Assembly (NCBI GenBank): GCA_937897585.1
Contig: CALCNY010000348.1
Coordinates: 1-7,927, forward strand
Direction of reading: 5' to 3'
DNA: 7,927 bases
DNA from: an uncultured Chitinophagaceae bacterium
GTDB taxonomy: Bacteria; Bacteroidota; Bacteroidia; Chitinophagales; Chitinophagaceae
The position numbers and the translations under genes are program-made. Positions 1 to 7,260 of the stretch are shown piece by piece. Under the pieces are notes generated by a model. It had not been told where the DNA came from, ran no database searches, and worked only from the letters and a program-made list of their open reading frames with translations. Within the stretch, counting starts at the first letter, position 1; each line of letters begins with the position of its first letter.

Positions 1-411
1 GGAATTAATTCTAAGATTTTAGTTTCTGATAACGGGAAAAAATGGAGTAAGTATAAGTCGATTAAAGGACTTGTTCACGAAATAAACCTACTAAATGGCA
101 GAATCGCATATTGTGGAACCGGCGGAATGAAATACAAAAAAAATGGCTTTTTTCAAATTGAGGATAATAAAAAGATGAAATTTGAAAACACTGGCTGCTT
201 TTGGAGTATGCAAGAAATGAATCAAAAAGTATTAATCGTAACACAAAAAGGTAAATTCATAAAAATTGACCCTACTGAAAAAAAGTATAAGATCTATTCA
301 TTACCAACTTATTTTCCAATTTATGATGTTGAAAGAATATCAAATGAGAAAATGTTAATGGTGGGTCATGGAAAAAGCGCTTTCATTGTAGACATTCCAA
401 ACAGTAATTAA
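1..411 (+). CDS. 3' end of a beta-propeller-like (Asp-box/YCF48-type) protein, partial
   Basis: The reading frame is open from the first base of the window to a TAA stop at 409-411, so this is the C-terminal 136 residues of a longer protein whose start lies outside. Internal ATG codons, such as the one at 127, are unlikely to be the true start because the frame upstream of them is coding-like. The visible part begins with a degenerate Asp-box (SDNGKKW, residues 9-15 of this fragment). It then shows three similar strands rich in hydrophobic residues: NGRIAYCGTG near residue 35, NQKVLIVTQKG near 77 and NEKMLMVGHGK near 118. Their spacing of about 41-42 residues is what propeller blades give. 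Such proteins in Bacteroidota are usually exported and of unknown function; here the signal peptide region is not in view. It ends convergently with trxA, with a terminator between them. The fold is inferred from pattern only, and no catalytic residue can be assigned. Confidence 0.7.
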   Translation, partial: GINSKILVSDNGKKWSKYKSIKGLVHEINLLNGRIAYCGTGGMKYKKNGFFQIEDNKKMKFENTGCFWSMQEMNQKVLIVTQKGKFIKIDPTEKKYKIYSLPTYFPIYDVERISNEKMLMVGHGKSAFIVDIPNSN

Positions 412-432
412 AATTACCAATTTAGATTGTAA

Positions 433-467
433 ATTATTAGCGCCGGTTTCAAATCGGCGCTAGTGAT
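433..467. repeat. Intergenic hairpin with GC-rich core
   Basis: TAGCGCCG (438-445) is the exact reverse complement of CGGCGCTA (455-462). With one G-T wobble and one further pair inside, and weaker pairs outside, the stem reaches about 15 bp around the five-base loop TTCAA (448-452). It lies 22 bp after the stop codon of the upstream plus-strand gene. Neither flank has a T-run, so it is not a textbook intrinsic terminator on its own. It may protect the 3' end of the message or be a dispersed intergenic palindrome. Its GC-rich core stands out against AT-rich surroundings. Confidence 0.6.
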
Positions 468-472
468 AAAAT

Positions 473-506
473 AAAAAGAGGCTGAATTAAACAGCCTCTT
501 TTCTTT
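473..506. terminator. Bidirectional intrinsic terminator between the propeller gene and trxA
   Basis: AAAAGAGGCTG (474-484) pairs perfectly with CAGCCTCTTTT (492-502), an 11-bp stem around the seven-base loop 485-491. On the plus strand the stem runs into TTTTCTTT (499-506). On the minus strand it runs into TTTTTATTTTAT, read from 477 downwards. It therefore suits both converging genes. The stem begins 22 bp beyond the trxA stop codon, the usual place for a rho-independent terminator. Confidence 0.85.
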
Positions 507-524
507 GGGGGAAATACAGAAAAA

Positions 525-842
525 CTATTTATGAGCTTCAATTTTCTTTACGAAATTGGCTTTAGGTTGAGCGCCAACTAATTTGTCAACAACTTCACCA
601 TTTTTTACAAATAAAATAGCAGGAATACTGGTAATACCATAATCCATAGAAATCTGCGGATTGTGATCTACGTTTACTTTTCCAACTTTTACTTTTCCAT
701 CATATTCTTTAGCCAATTCTTCGATAACGGGTCCGATTGCTCTGCAAGGGCCACACCATTCTGCCCAAAAATCAATTACTGATAATTTATCTGAATCTAA
801 TACTTCTACTTTGAAGTTTGCGTCTGTAAATTCGAATGCCAT
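525..842 (-). CDS. trxA: Thioredoxin
   Basis: This is a 105-residue classical thioredoxin that reduces disulfides of cytoplasmic proteins and is itself reduced by thioredoxin reductase with NADPH. The redox motif WCGPC is at residues 29-33. The buried aspartate of the fold is D24 (in VIDFWAEWC) and the cis-proline loop is SIP at 72-74, with P74. K55 takes the place of the conserved lysine near the active site. The length matches the single-domain family and there is no signal peptide, so it is cytoplasmic. The start is the ATG at 840-842. The upstream 40 bases are A/T-rich with no Shine-Dalgarno sequence, as is normal in Bacteroidota. It lies 130 bp downstream of dnaE on the same strand but has a good promoter of its own in that gap, and a terminator follows it. 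The assignment is firm; genomes of this group often carry additional thioredoxin-like genes, so the exact symbol is by family. Confidence 0.96.
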   Translation of the reverse strand: MAFEFTDANFKVEVLDSDKLSVIDFWAEWCGPCRAIGPVIEELAKEYDGKVKVGKVNVDHNPQISMDYGITSIPAILFVKNGEVVDKLVGAQPKANFVKKIEAHK

Positions 843-885
843 GTTTTTATTTTTTAGATTTTGAATGTATTTATTAATAGGGTTA

Positions 886-918
886 CAAATTTAAGTCCAT
901 ATTTATTTCATGCACAAA
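886..918 (-). promoter_or_regulatory. Bacteroidota-type promoter for trxA
   Basis: Read on the minus strand, TTTG (915-918) is followed after 21 bases by TAAATTTG (886-893). This matches the Bacteroidota sigma-ABfr pattern TTTG, about 19-21 bases, TAnnTTTG at every fixed position. Transcription would begin near 880, giving a leader of about 35-40 nt before the trxA ATG. Its place in the dnaE-trxA gap implies that trxA can be expressed independently of dnaE. Confidence 0.6.
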
Positions 919-972
919 TGACATATCCACATTGAATAAATTTAATGTTGAAAGAAAATTTGAGGCAGGTTG

Positions 973-3900
973 TCATATTGTTGAAACATAAACATCAATG
1001 TGTTTGTTCAACGCAAGAAATTCAATGATATCGTCATTCATTGTGATGCCTTTTTCAAAACTAGACATGCCTAGTTTTTTTTGCCTTAACTCATCGATAA
1101 TATTGAATTTCAGTGTTGTTTTGCCGGGATGTTTTTTAGTATTTTCTTCTATAAAGTTGATTAAATTTTCATCTAAAAGTTGGGGAGACAACTCCAAAAT
1201 AATTTGCTTTGTAACGGTTGTTTTCAACGTCTCCAGTAAATGAAATTTTGAAATCTTGAATTCATATTGACCATTATTAAAACGTTGTTTGAATGAACCT
1301 TCAATTAAAACAATTCTTCCAGCTTCAAGATAGTGAGAGTACTTTTGGTAATCTTCACTCCAAAGCATGAATTCAGTTTTGCCACTAAAATCCTCAAGAT
1401 GCAAAACGCCAAAGTTTTTACCAGTTTTGGTCAAGCGATGCTGTGCATCAATTACCAAACCCGCAAGACGAAACTGCCTTGTATTGGGCGTTTCAGCGAT
1501 TGCATTTTTCACAATATTGAATTCATTAAGAGGATTGATATTATAATAAGCCAATTCAAATTTGAAATTATCCAATGGATGCCCGCTAATATACATGCCG
1601 GTTACATCGCGTTCGAAATCGAGCTGCTCAATCAATTGAAATGGAGTACAAGGTGGAATTTTTGGCGGAATGATTTCTGGCATTTGCATGTCGCCAAATA
1701 AAGTATTCGTGGCACTTGATGACTGCGATTGATACACCGAACCAAATTTTAAAATCTTTTCCAGTGCATTGGTATCACCCGGAGCCTGATAGAAAAATTG
1801 TGCACGATGCATATCTTTAAAACAATCAAAAGCACCGCTGTGAATCAAACTCTCAACTGATTTTTTATTCACCGACCTGAGATTAGATCTTTTCACCAAA
1901 TCAAAAATATCTTTGAAATGGCCGCTTTTTCCTCGCTCTTCAATGATGTTATCAATGGCAGCTTCGCCCACACCTTTTAATCCACTAAATCCAAATCGAA
2001 TTTCACCTTTCTTATTTACCGCAAAACCACTTTGAGATTCATTGATATCAGGCCCCAATACTTTCAAACCCATGGATTTACATTCCTCCATGAAGAAAGT
2101 TATTTTCTCAATACTACCCGCATGGTTGAGAACGGCAGCCATGTATTCACTGGGATAATGTGCTTTTAAATAAGCCGTCTGATAAGCTACAAATGCATAA
2201 CAAGTTGAGTGAGATTTATTGAAAGCGTATTGTGCAAATGCTTCCCAGTCTGTCCATATTTTATCCAGCTTATCTTTTGGATGACCTTTTGCTGTAGCGC
2301 CTTCTACAAATTGCACCTTCATTTTATTTAGCGTGGCAATCTGTTTTTTACCCATCGCTTTTCTTAACACATCCGCATCACCTTTACTAAATCCTGCCAG
2401 CTTCTGTGAAAGTAACATCACCTGCTCCTGATAAACTGTGATACCGTAAGTTTCTTCCAGATATTCCTGCATGTCATCAACATCATAAGTCACAATTTCC
2501 CTTCCGTGTTTACGCGCAATAAACTGAGGAATATAAGCCATTGGGCCTGGTCTGTACAAGGCGTTCATCGCAATCAAATCATCAAATTTATCCGGCTTGA
2601 GTTCACGGAGATATTTCTGCATACCGGCGCTTTCAAATTGGAACGTGGCATTGGTGTCACCTTGCTGGTATAAACGATAAGTTTTTTCATCATCCAAAGG
2701 CACATTGTCGATTTCAATTTCTACTCCGTGGTTTTGTTTGATTAAAGCCAACGCAGTTTTTAAAATAGACAATGTTTTCAATCCCAAAAAGTCCATTTTG
2801 ATAACACCTGCTTCTTCAATCGTATTGCCCTCAATTTGTGTTAACCAAAGATCAGATTCTTTTGAAGTGGCAACCGGAATCAAATCAGTCAAGTCTTTAG
2901 GCGCAATGATAATCCCTGCGGCATGAATACCCGTGTTTCTTACAGAACCTTCAAGTACTTCAGCTTCGTGAAGAATTTTACTTTGTAAGTCGTTGCCATT
3001 GTAAATTTCTCTAAGTTTTTTTACAGCTTCGAAGTCTTCAGAGCCAAGCTGTTCTTTTTCTTCAAGAGATTTCTCACCGTCTTTGGCTTCTTTAGCGGTA
3101 AATGGCGCTTTCAACAAACGCTTTAAAGAAATGCCTGGTTTTTCCGGAACTAATTTTGAAATTGCCCGGCTTTCTGCCAATGGTAAATCCATTACTCTAG
3201 CCACATCGGCGATACTACTTTTAGCAGCCATTGTACCGTAAGTGATGATTTGAGCTACTTGATTTTTGCCATATTTCTGAACCACATAATCAATTACTTT
3301 CTGACGGCCTTCATCATCGAAATCCGTATCAATATCGGGCATGGACTTACGCTCGGGATTTAAGAAACGCTCAAATAGCAATTTGTATTTAATCGGATCG
3401 ATGTTGGTAATCCCAATACAATAAGCCACCACACTTCCGGCAGCAGAACCACGACCTGGCCCAACGAATACGCCAATCTCACGACCCGCTTTGATGAAAT
3501 CACTAACAATCAGAAAGTAACCAGCGAATCCCATTTTTTCAATAACACCTAACTCAAATTGAATTCTTTCTTCCGCTTCAGGAGTTAGAATTTTATATCT
3601 GTCTCTTGCTCCAGCCCATGTGATGCTTGCGAGATATTCATCCTGTGTTTTGAAATTTGCAGGCACCACAAAATGGGGTAGAAGTATGTCCTTTTTTAAA
3701 TCAAGTAATTCTACTTTATCTACAATTTCATTGGTATTTTCGATGGCCTCGGGTAAATCAATAAACACCTTACTCATTTCCTCTGATGTCTTAAAATAAA
3801 ACTGGTCATTGGGAAATGCAAATCGTTTATTCTTGGTAAGTACATCATCATCAGAAAATTCCCGAAGGGCAGGAGTGCTTTGTTTTTCACCGGTGTTGAT

Positions 3901-4590
3901 GCATAACAAAATATCATGTGCATTAAAATCACTTTGATCAACGTAGTGGCTATCATTACTGGCAATCACTTTTACATTGTATTTCTTGGCAAAACGAAGC
4001 AACACCTCATTTACTTTATCCTGTTCTGCCATGCCATGTCGCTGTAATTCTACATAATAATCATCCTGAAAAATATTCAGCCACCATTTGAATTCATTTT
4101 CGCCTTCGTCTTCACCGCTTTTCATAATCGTTTGAGGTACTAATGCACCAAGACAACACGTTGTTGCAATCAAACCTTCATGATATTTATGAATAAGTTG
4201 TTTGTCGATTCTTGGATATTTAGAATACATACCTTCAATGTATCCGAGAGATGTAAGCTTGACTAAATTTTTATATCCTTGTTCATTTTTAGCTAATAAA
4301 ATCTGGTGATGTCTTGGGTCTTTTTCTTCTTTACTAAATGTTTTTCTGGTTCTGTCTTGTGTGATGTAAAATTCGCAACCCACAATAGGTTTTATTTTGG
4401 GCTTCCCAAATTCGTCAAGATTATTGTAAGCTTCTTTTACAAATTCAAAAGCGCCAAACATGTTTCCATGATCACTGATTGCCAAGGCAGGCATACCATC
4501 CTTAATGGCTTTTTTATATAGATTTTTAATGGACGCTGCACCATCGAGAAGCGAGTATTGGGTATGGACGTGTAAGTGACTAAATTTCAT
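973..4590 (-). CDS. dnaE: DNA polymerase III alpha subunit (replicative polymerase)
   Basis: This is the catalytic subunit of the replicative polymerase, 1205 residues with stop TGA, complete. The start MKFSHLHVHT is the canonical opening of the PHP domain, and no SD sequence precedes it. Domains in order are as follows. The PHP domain spans about 1-275, with candidate metal ligands H7, H9, D16, H41, E73, H95, C146, D213 and H215. The polymerase palm and fingers span about 300-830. They contain GPGRGSAAGS (378-386), PDIDTDF (418-424) with catalytic D421 and D423, and MDFLGL (599-604) with the third aspartate D600. A helix-hairpin-helix stretch around FSGLKGVGEAA (868-878) follows. Next come a clamp-binding-like segment TNTLF (961-965), the conserved GMYISGHPLD (998-1007), and an OB-fold at about 1038-1115. 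The remaining 85 residues form a C-terminal region. It is encoded divergently from the NlpC/P60 gene. No convincing promoter is seen directly upstream. The presence of all three catalytic aspartates argues for a functional enzyme. Confidence 0.98.
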   Translation of the reverse strand: MKFSHLHVHTQYSLLDGAASIKNLYKKAIKDGMPALAISDHGNMFGAFEFVKEAYNNLDEFGKPKIKPIVGCEFYITQDRTRKTFSKEEKDPRHHQILLAKNEQGYKNLVKLTSLGYIEGMYSKYPRIDKQLIHKYHEGLIATTCCLGALVPQTIMKSGEDEGENEFKWWLNIFQDDYYVELQRHGMAEQDKVNEVLLRFAKKYNVKVIASNDSHYVDQSDFNAHDILLCINTGEKQSTPALREFSDDDVLTKNKRFAFPNDQFYFKTSEEMSKVFIDLPEAIENTNEIVDKVELLDLKKDILLPHFVVPANFKTQDEYLASITWAGARDRYKILTPEAEERIQFELGVIEKMGFAGYFLIVSDFIKAGREIGVFVGPGRGSAAGSVVAYCIGITNIDPIKYKLLFERFLNPERKSMPDIDTDFDDEGRQKVIDYVVQKYGKNQVAQIITYGTMAAKSSIADVARVMDLPLAESRAISKLVPEKPGISLKRLLKAPFTAKEAKDGEKSLEEKEQLGSEDFEAVKKLREIYNGNDLQSKILHEAEVLEGSVRNTGIHAAGIIIAPKDLTDLIPVATSKESDLWLTQIEGNTIEEAGVIKMDFLGLKTLSILKTALALIKQNHGVEIEIDNVPLDDEKTYRLYQQGDTNATFQFESAGMQKYLRELKPDKFDDLIAMNALYRPGPMAYIPQFIARKHGREIVTYDVDDMQEYLEETYGITVYQEQVMLLSQKLAGFSKGDADVLRKAMGKKQIATLNKMKVQFVEGATAKGHPKDKLDKIWTDWEAFAQYAFNKSHSTCYAFVAYQTAYLKAHYPSEYMAAVLNHAGSIEKITFFMEECKSMGLKVLGPDINESQSGFAVNKKGEIRFGFSGLKGVGEAAIDNIIEERGKSGHFKDIFDLVKRSNLRSVNKKSVESLIHSGAFDCFKDMHRAQFFYQAPGDTNALEKILKFGSVYQSQSSSATNTLFGDMQMPEIIPPKIPPCTPFQLIEQLDFERDVTGMYISGHPLDNFKFELAYYNINPLNEFNIVKNAIAETPNTRQFRLAGLVIDAQHRLTKTGKNFGVLHLEDFSGKTEFMLWSEDYQKYSHYLEAGRIVLIEGSFKQRFNNGQYEFKISKFHLLETLKTTVTKQIILELSPQLLDENLINFIEENTKKHPGKTTLKFNIIDELRQKKLGMSSFEKGITMNDDIIEFLALNKHIDVYVSTI

Positions 4591-4690
4591 TTCAAATATC
4601 AGATGGATTTAAAATACAAATGTCGAATTAAGCAAAAAAAATCACACTGTAATAAGACGAAATGTAATGAAACATCAGCCTTCAAATATC
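4591..4690. repeat. Exact 10-bp direct repeat upstream of dnaE
   Basis: TTCAAATATC occurs at 4591-4600, directly abutting the dnaE start codon, and again at 4681-4690, exactly 90 bp apart. A 9-bp copy (TTCAAATAT) lies just inside the NlpC/P60 gene at 4855-4863. On the minus strand the repeat reads GATATTTGAA, whose first eight bases are one mismatch from the TAnnTTTG promoter element. The copy at 4681-4690 could therefore be part of a dnaE promoter, although no TTTG lies at the right distance. Chance is possible in such AT-rich DNA. Confidence 0.3.
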
Positions 4691-4762
4691 GGAATGTTTA
4701 GCCTATAAATCTTTCAGGATTTTTCCACATTGAGTCTTTTTTTCTTTAAAAAAACAAAGAAA

Positions 4763-4796
4763 TTAGCCGATAAGGGCTATCAATTGGTTATTTTTG
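4763..4796 (+). promoter_or_regulatory. Possible promoter of the NlpC/P60 gene
   Basis: TATTTTTG at 4789-4796 matches the Bacteroidota -7 element TAnnTTTG at every fixed position and would give a leader of about 45 nt before the ATG at 4846. The upstream partner is weak: the nearest candidate is TTAG at 4763-4766, one base from TTTG with a 22-base spacer. I therefore rate it as possible rather than probable. Confidence 0.4.
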
Positions 4797-4845
4797 CAGA
4801 CTGATTAAAAATTGACTTTTAATACCTTTCATCATTCAAAATTGA

Positions 4846-5565
4846 ATGTTGAATTTCAAATATACCTCAACCATTAAACCATTGCTTAAATATAAAAGCA
4901 TCATATTATTTATATTTTTTTCACTAGTTGTAAGTCAATTAAGTGCTCAAAAAAACAAACCAGAACAATCAAAAACTCCACATTTTATTGAAGGGATTGA
5001 ATTAAGCAGAAATTCTGAAGTTAACCAATCGATTATTATTAAAGATGAAAGTGTCAATAACAGCAAGTCAAAAGTTATTGATAATACAGCATTGCCTGAA
5101 GAAGACCCACAAATCAATTCATTGCAAATTAAATATGCTCAATTACTAGATGTAGAAATTGAAAAAACAAATAATAAAGTCCTTTACGATTTCATTGAAA
5201 ATTGGATGGATACTCGATACAGATTTGGTGGCAGTACAAAATCAGGCATCGACTGCAGTGGATTTAGCAGCATGTTATGTAAAGAAGTTTACAAAATAAC
5301 TTTACCGCGCATGGCTAGTGAACAATATAAAGTTTGTGAAAAAATTGATAAAGAAAACATGAAAGAAGGCGACCTTGTTTTTTTCAACACAAGAGGCGGA
5401 GTAAGTCATGTTGGTGTTTATTTGATGAATGATTATTTTATTCATTCAAGTACTAAAGATGGCGTTATTATTAGCAGTCTGAATGAAGACTATTACCACA
5501 ATAGGTTTATTGGTGCGGGAAGATATGTTATCCCAGAGCAACAGAAACTAGTGCAACAGGATTAA
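4846..5565 (+). CDS. Secreted NlpC/P60-family cell-wall peptidase (Spr/MepS-like)
   Basis: This 239-residue exported cysteine peptidase is likely to cleave peptide cross-links or stems in peptidoglycan. Residues 1-34 look like a signal peptide: basic N-region with K15 and K17, hydrophobic core 19-29, and cleavage near LSA|Q at 34/35. There is no lipobox cysteine, unlike many Spr-like lipoproteins. Residues 36-105 are a polar linker rich in Asn, Ser, Lys and Glu. The NlpC/P60 domain covers about 108-228. It has YRFGG (125-129), the nucleophile C137 in IDCSGFS, the base H188 in GVSHVGVY, and the third residue H200 in FIHSS. The spacings Cys-51-His-12-His equal those I recall for E. coli Spr/MepS. 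The start was chosen because it leads straight into the signal peptide. Its stop codon overlaps the end of the convergent M1 peptidase gene by 4 bp. The exact bond cleaved (D,D-, L,D- or D,L-) cannot be read from sequence. Confidence 0.92.
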   Translation: MLNFKYTSTIKPLLKYKSIILFIFFSLVVSQLSAQKNKPEQSKTPHFIEGIELSRNSEVNQSIIIKDESVNNSKSKVIDNTALPEEDPQINSLQIKYAQLLDVEIEKTNNKVLYDFIENWMDTRYRFGGSTKSGIDCSGFSSMLCKEVYKITLPRMASEQYKVCEKIDKENMKEGDLVFFNTRGGVSHVGVYLMNDYFIHSSTKDGVIISSLNEDYYHNRFIGAGRYVIPEQQKLVQQD

Positions 5566-7205
5566 TTTATGCTACTGGTATTTACATAAAAAGATGCGTT
5601 CAGTTTTATACTTTTTTCTAACGCTTTCATTTTTATTGATTTAAAAGTTGTGGTTGGATACATCCATTTTTCAGGTTTATTTCCAATCGTTATTTTTACC
5701 GGCATATCAAAACCTGTAACTACATTTTCCCATTTATAATAAAACCTTCCGGCTTTGAATTGATACGTCAATTGTGGAATTTTTGTTGTTCTCAAATATT
5801 GATTGAATACTTTCGAAAAATCTATTCCTGATTTAGCTGAAATGTAATTTTCAATTTGAGCAGAGGTAACCGTTTGATGATAAAAATCTTTAGACAAACC
5901 ATTTAATATTTCTCTGAATTTTTTATCATTATTAATAACTTGCCTGATTGTATGAATCATGTTAGCACCTTTATCATACATATCTCCACTACCTTCTTTA
6001 TTGACGCCATAATCACCAATGATAGGCACATCGTTGCTGATATTTCTTCTCAATCCAATAACATATTCATCAGCGGCTTTTTTGCCATAATAATATTCAG
6101 TAAATAATACTTCACTATAGTTTGTAAAACTCTCATGAATCCACATGTCAGCAATGTCTTTTGATGTAATGCTATTGCCAAACCATTCATGGCCACTTTC
6201 ATGTACAATAATAAAATCCCATTTCATGCCATGTCCGGTTCCGGAACGATCACTGCCCAAATATCCTTTCGTATAACCATTTCCATAAGCCACTGCACTT
6301 TGGTGTTCCATGCCTAAATATGGTGCTTCTACTAATTTGTAACCATCTTCATAAAAAGGATAGGGGCCAAACCAATATTCAAGCGCCTTTATAAGTTTTG
6401 GTGCATCAGTAAATTGTGTTTTTGCTTTTTCAAGATTGTCATTCAATACCCAGTAATCCATATCAAGATTACCTTTCAATCCGTTGAATTTTTCAGAAAA
6501 GTGACTGTATTTGCCGATATAGGGAATGATATCGTAACTATTTATTGGAGAAGTTACTTCCCAGGTGTACAAATCAATGTGACCTAATTTTTTGAGCGAC
6601 TTCAGTCTTCCGTTTCCAATAGCTTGGAATGAATCCGGAACGATGATGTTTAAAGTAGCTCCATTATCAGGTTCATCTGATTGAGTGTCTTTACAAGGAA
6701 ACCAAACACTGGCTCCTAAGCCTTGGCAAGCCACACTTATCCATGGATTATTTTGTTTGTCATGCGACCAAACCCATCCACCATCCCAAGGGGCATGTCT
6801 GGCTATTCGTGGTTTGCCATGAAAATGAACTGTTATATCTTTTATGATAGGAAGGGCATTTTGAATTGTTGAATCGAAATTTATCCAATACACATTTCCC
6901 TCTCTATTGTATGACAATTTTCCTGTATCTCCGAAAATGCTGTCTATTTGCATAGGTTCCTGCAAATCAAGCTGCATCATAGATACACCACTGTCTTCAA
7001 TAGTTATTACATTCACCCCTTCAATGGTTTGGTTGCTGATATCAGGTATAATTGAAAGGTTATAATGCAACACATTCCATTTCAATCGACCATTTCCATT
7101 ACTACCTCTTAATGTATCCTGATGAGAATATTGTTGAGCCAAAAGGCTATTGCTTGATATCAATAAAATGATGATTAAAAATGAGATGATGATTCTTTTG
7201 TTCAT
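5562..7205 (-). CDS. Secreted M1-family zinc metallopeptidase (aminopeptidase-like)
   Basis: This 547-residue gluzincin probably removes N-terminal residues from peptides outside the cytoplasm. A signal peptide is clear: MNKR, then the hydrophobic core 5-17, with cleavage near LLA|Q at 23/24. An N-terminal beta-sandwich follows (about 35-225) and includes the family-typical VWFPCKD (167-173). The catalytic domain has the substrate-binding GMEHQ motif (298-302, equivalent to GAMEN). It also has the zinc site HESGH (335-339) with the third ligand E358 in WIHES, giving the HExxH-18-E spacing. Y410 in MYDKGA is the catalytic tyrosine. Only about 70 residues follow near 478-547, seemingly a small beta domain, so the large C-terminal helical domain of PepN or LTA4 hydrolase is absent. 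Short secreted forms like this are common in Bacteroidota. H301 replaces the usual Asn of GAMEN. It converges on the NlpC/P60 gene and diverges from the transporter lipoprotein gene. Specificity is unknown. Confidence 0.94.
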   Translation of the reverse strand: MNKRIIISFLIIILLISSNSLLAQQYSHQDTLRGSNGNGRLKWNVLHYNLSIIPDISNQTIEGVNVITIEDSGVSMMQLDLQEPMQIDSIFGDTGKLSYNREGNVYWINFDSTIQNALPIIKDITVHFHGKPRIARHAPWDGGWVWSHDKQNNPWISVACQGLGASVWFPCKDTQSDEPDNGATLNIIVPDSFQAIGNGRLKSLKKLGHIDLYTWEVTSPINSYDIIPYIGKYSHFSEKFNGLKGNLDMDYWVLNDNLEKAKTQFTDAPKLIKALEYWFGPYPFYEDGYKLVEAPYLGMEHQSAVAYGNGYTKGYLGSDRSGTGHGMKWDFIIVHESGHEWFGNSITSKDIADMWIHESFTNYSEVLFTEYYYGKKAADEYVIGLRRNISNDVPIIGDYGVNKEGSGDMYDKGANMIHTIRQVINNDKKFREILNGLSKDFYHQTVTSAQIENYISAKSGIDFSKVFNQYLRTTKIPQLTYQFKAGRFYYKWENVVTGFDMPVKITIGNKPEKWMYPTTTFKSIKMKALEKSIKLNASFYVNTSSIN

Positions 7206-7260
7206 TTATGCAAATTAATATTAAAATCGAAATTGTAACCATTGAATTAAATGCCACCAT

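Noticed and set aside
127..411. A complete 94-residue gene starting at ATG 127
   Set aside because: The same frame is open back to base 1 and the upstream residues form a propeller-like strand with an Asp-box, so this is the tail of a longer gene cut by the window.
929..948. AT-rich inverted repeat after dnaE (ACATT/AATGT with inner pairs) as a dnaE terminator
   Set aside because: The stem is short and AT-rich, has a tiny loop, and no T-run follows it on the minus strand.
2705..2926. Plus-strand reading frame opposite dnaE, and similar ones at 998-1243, 1333-1701 and 4306-4521
   Set aside because: They lie entirely antisense to a well-conserved polymerase gene and show no recognisable protein features.
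4741..4762. Inverted repeat TTTCTTT/AAAGAAA upstream of the NlpC/P60 gene
   Set aside because: Seven A/T-rich pairs in a homopolymer-rich stretch are easily expected by chance and no function is suggested by position.
7211..7218. TTAATTTG on the minus strand as a promoter for the M1 peptidase gene
   Set aside because: One mismatch to TAnnTTTG, no TTTG partner at the right distance, and it would leave a leader of only a few bases.
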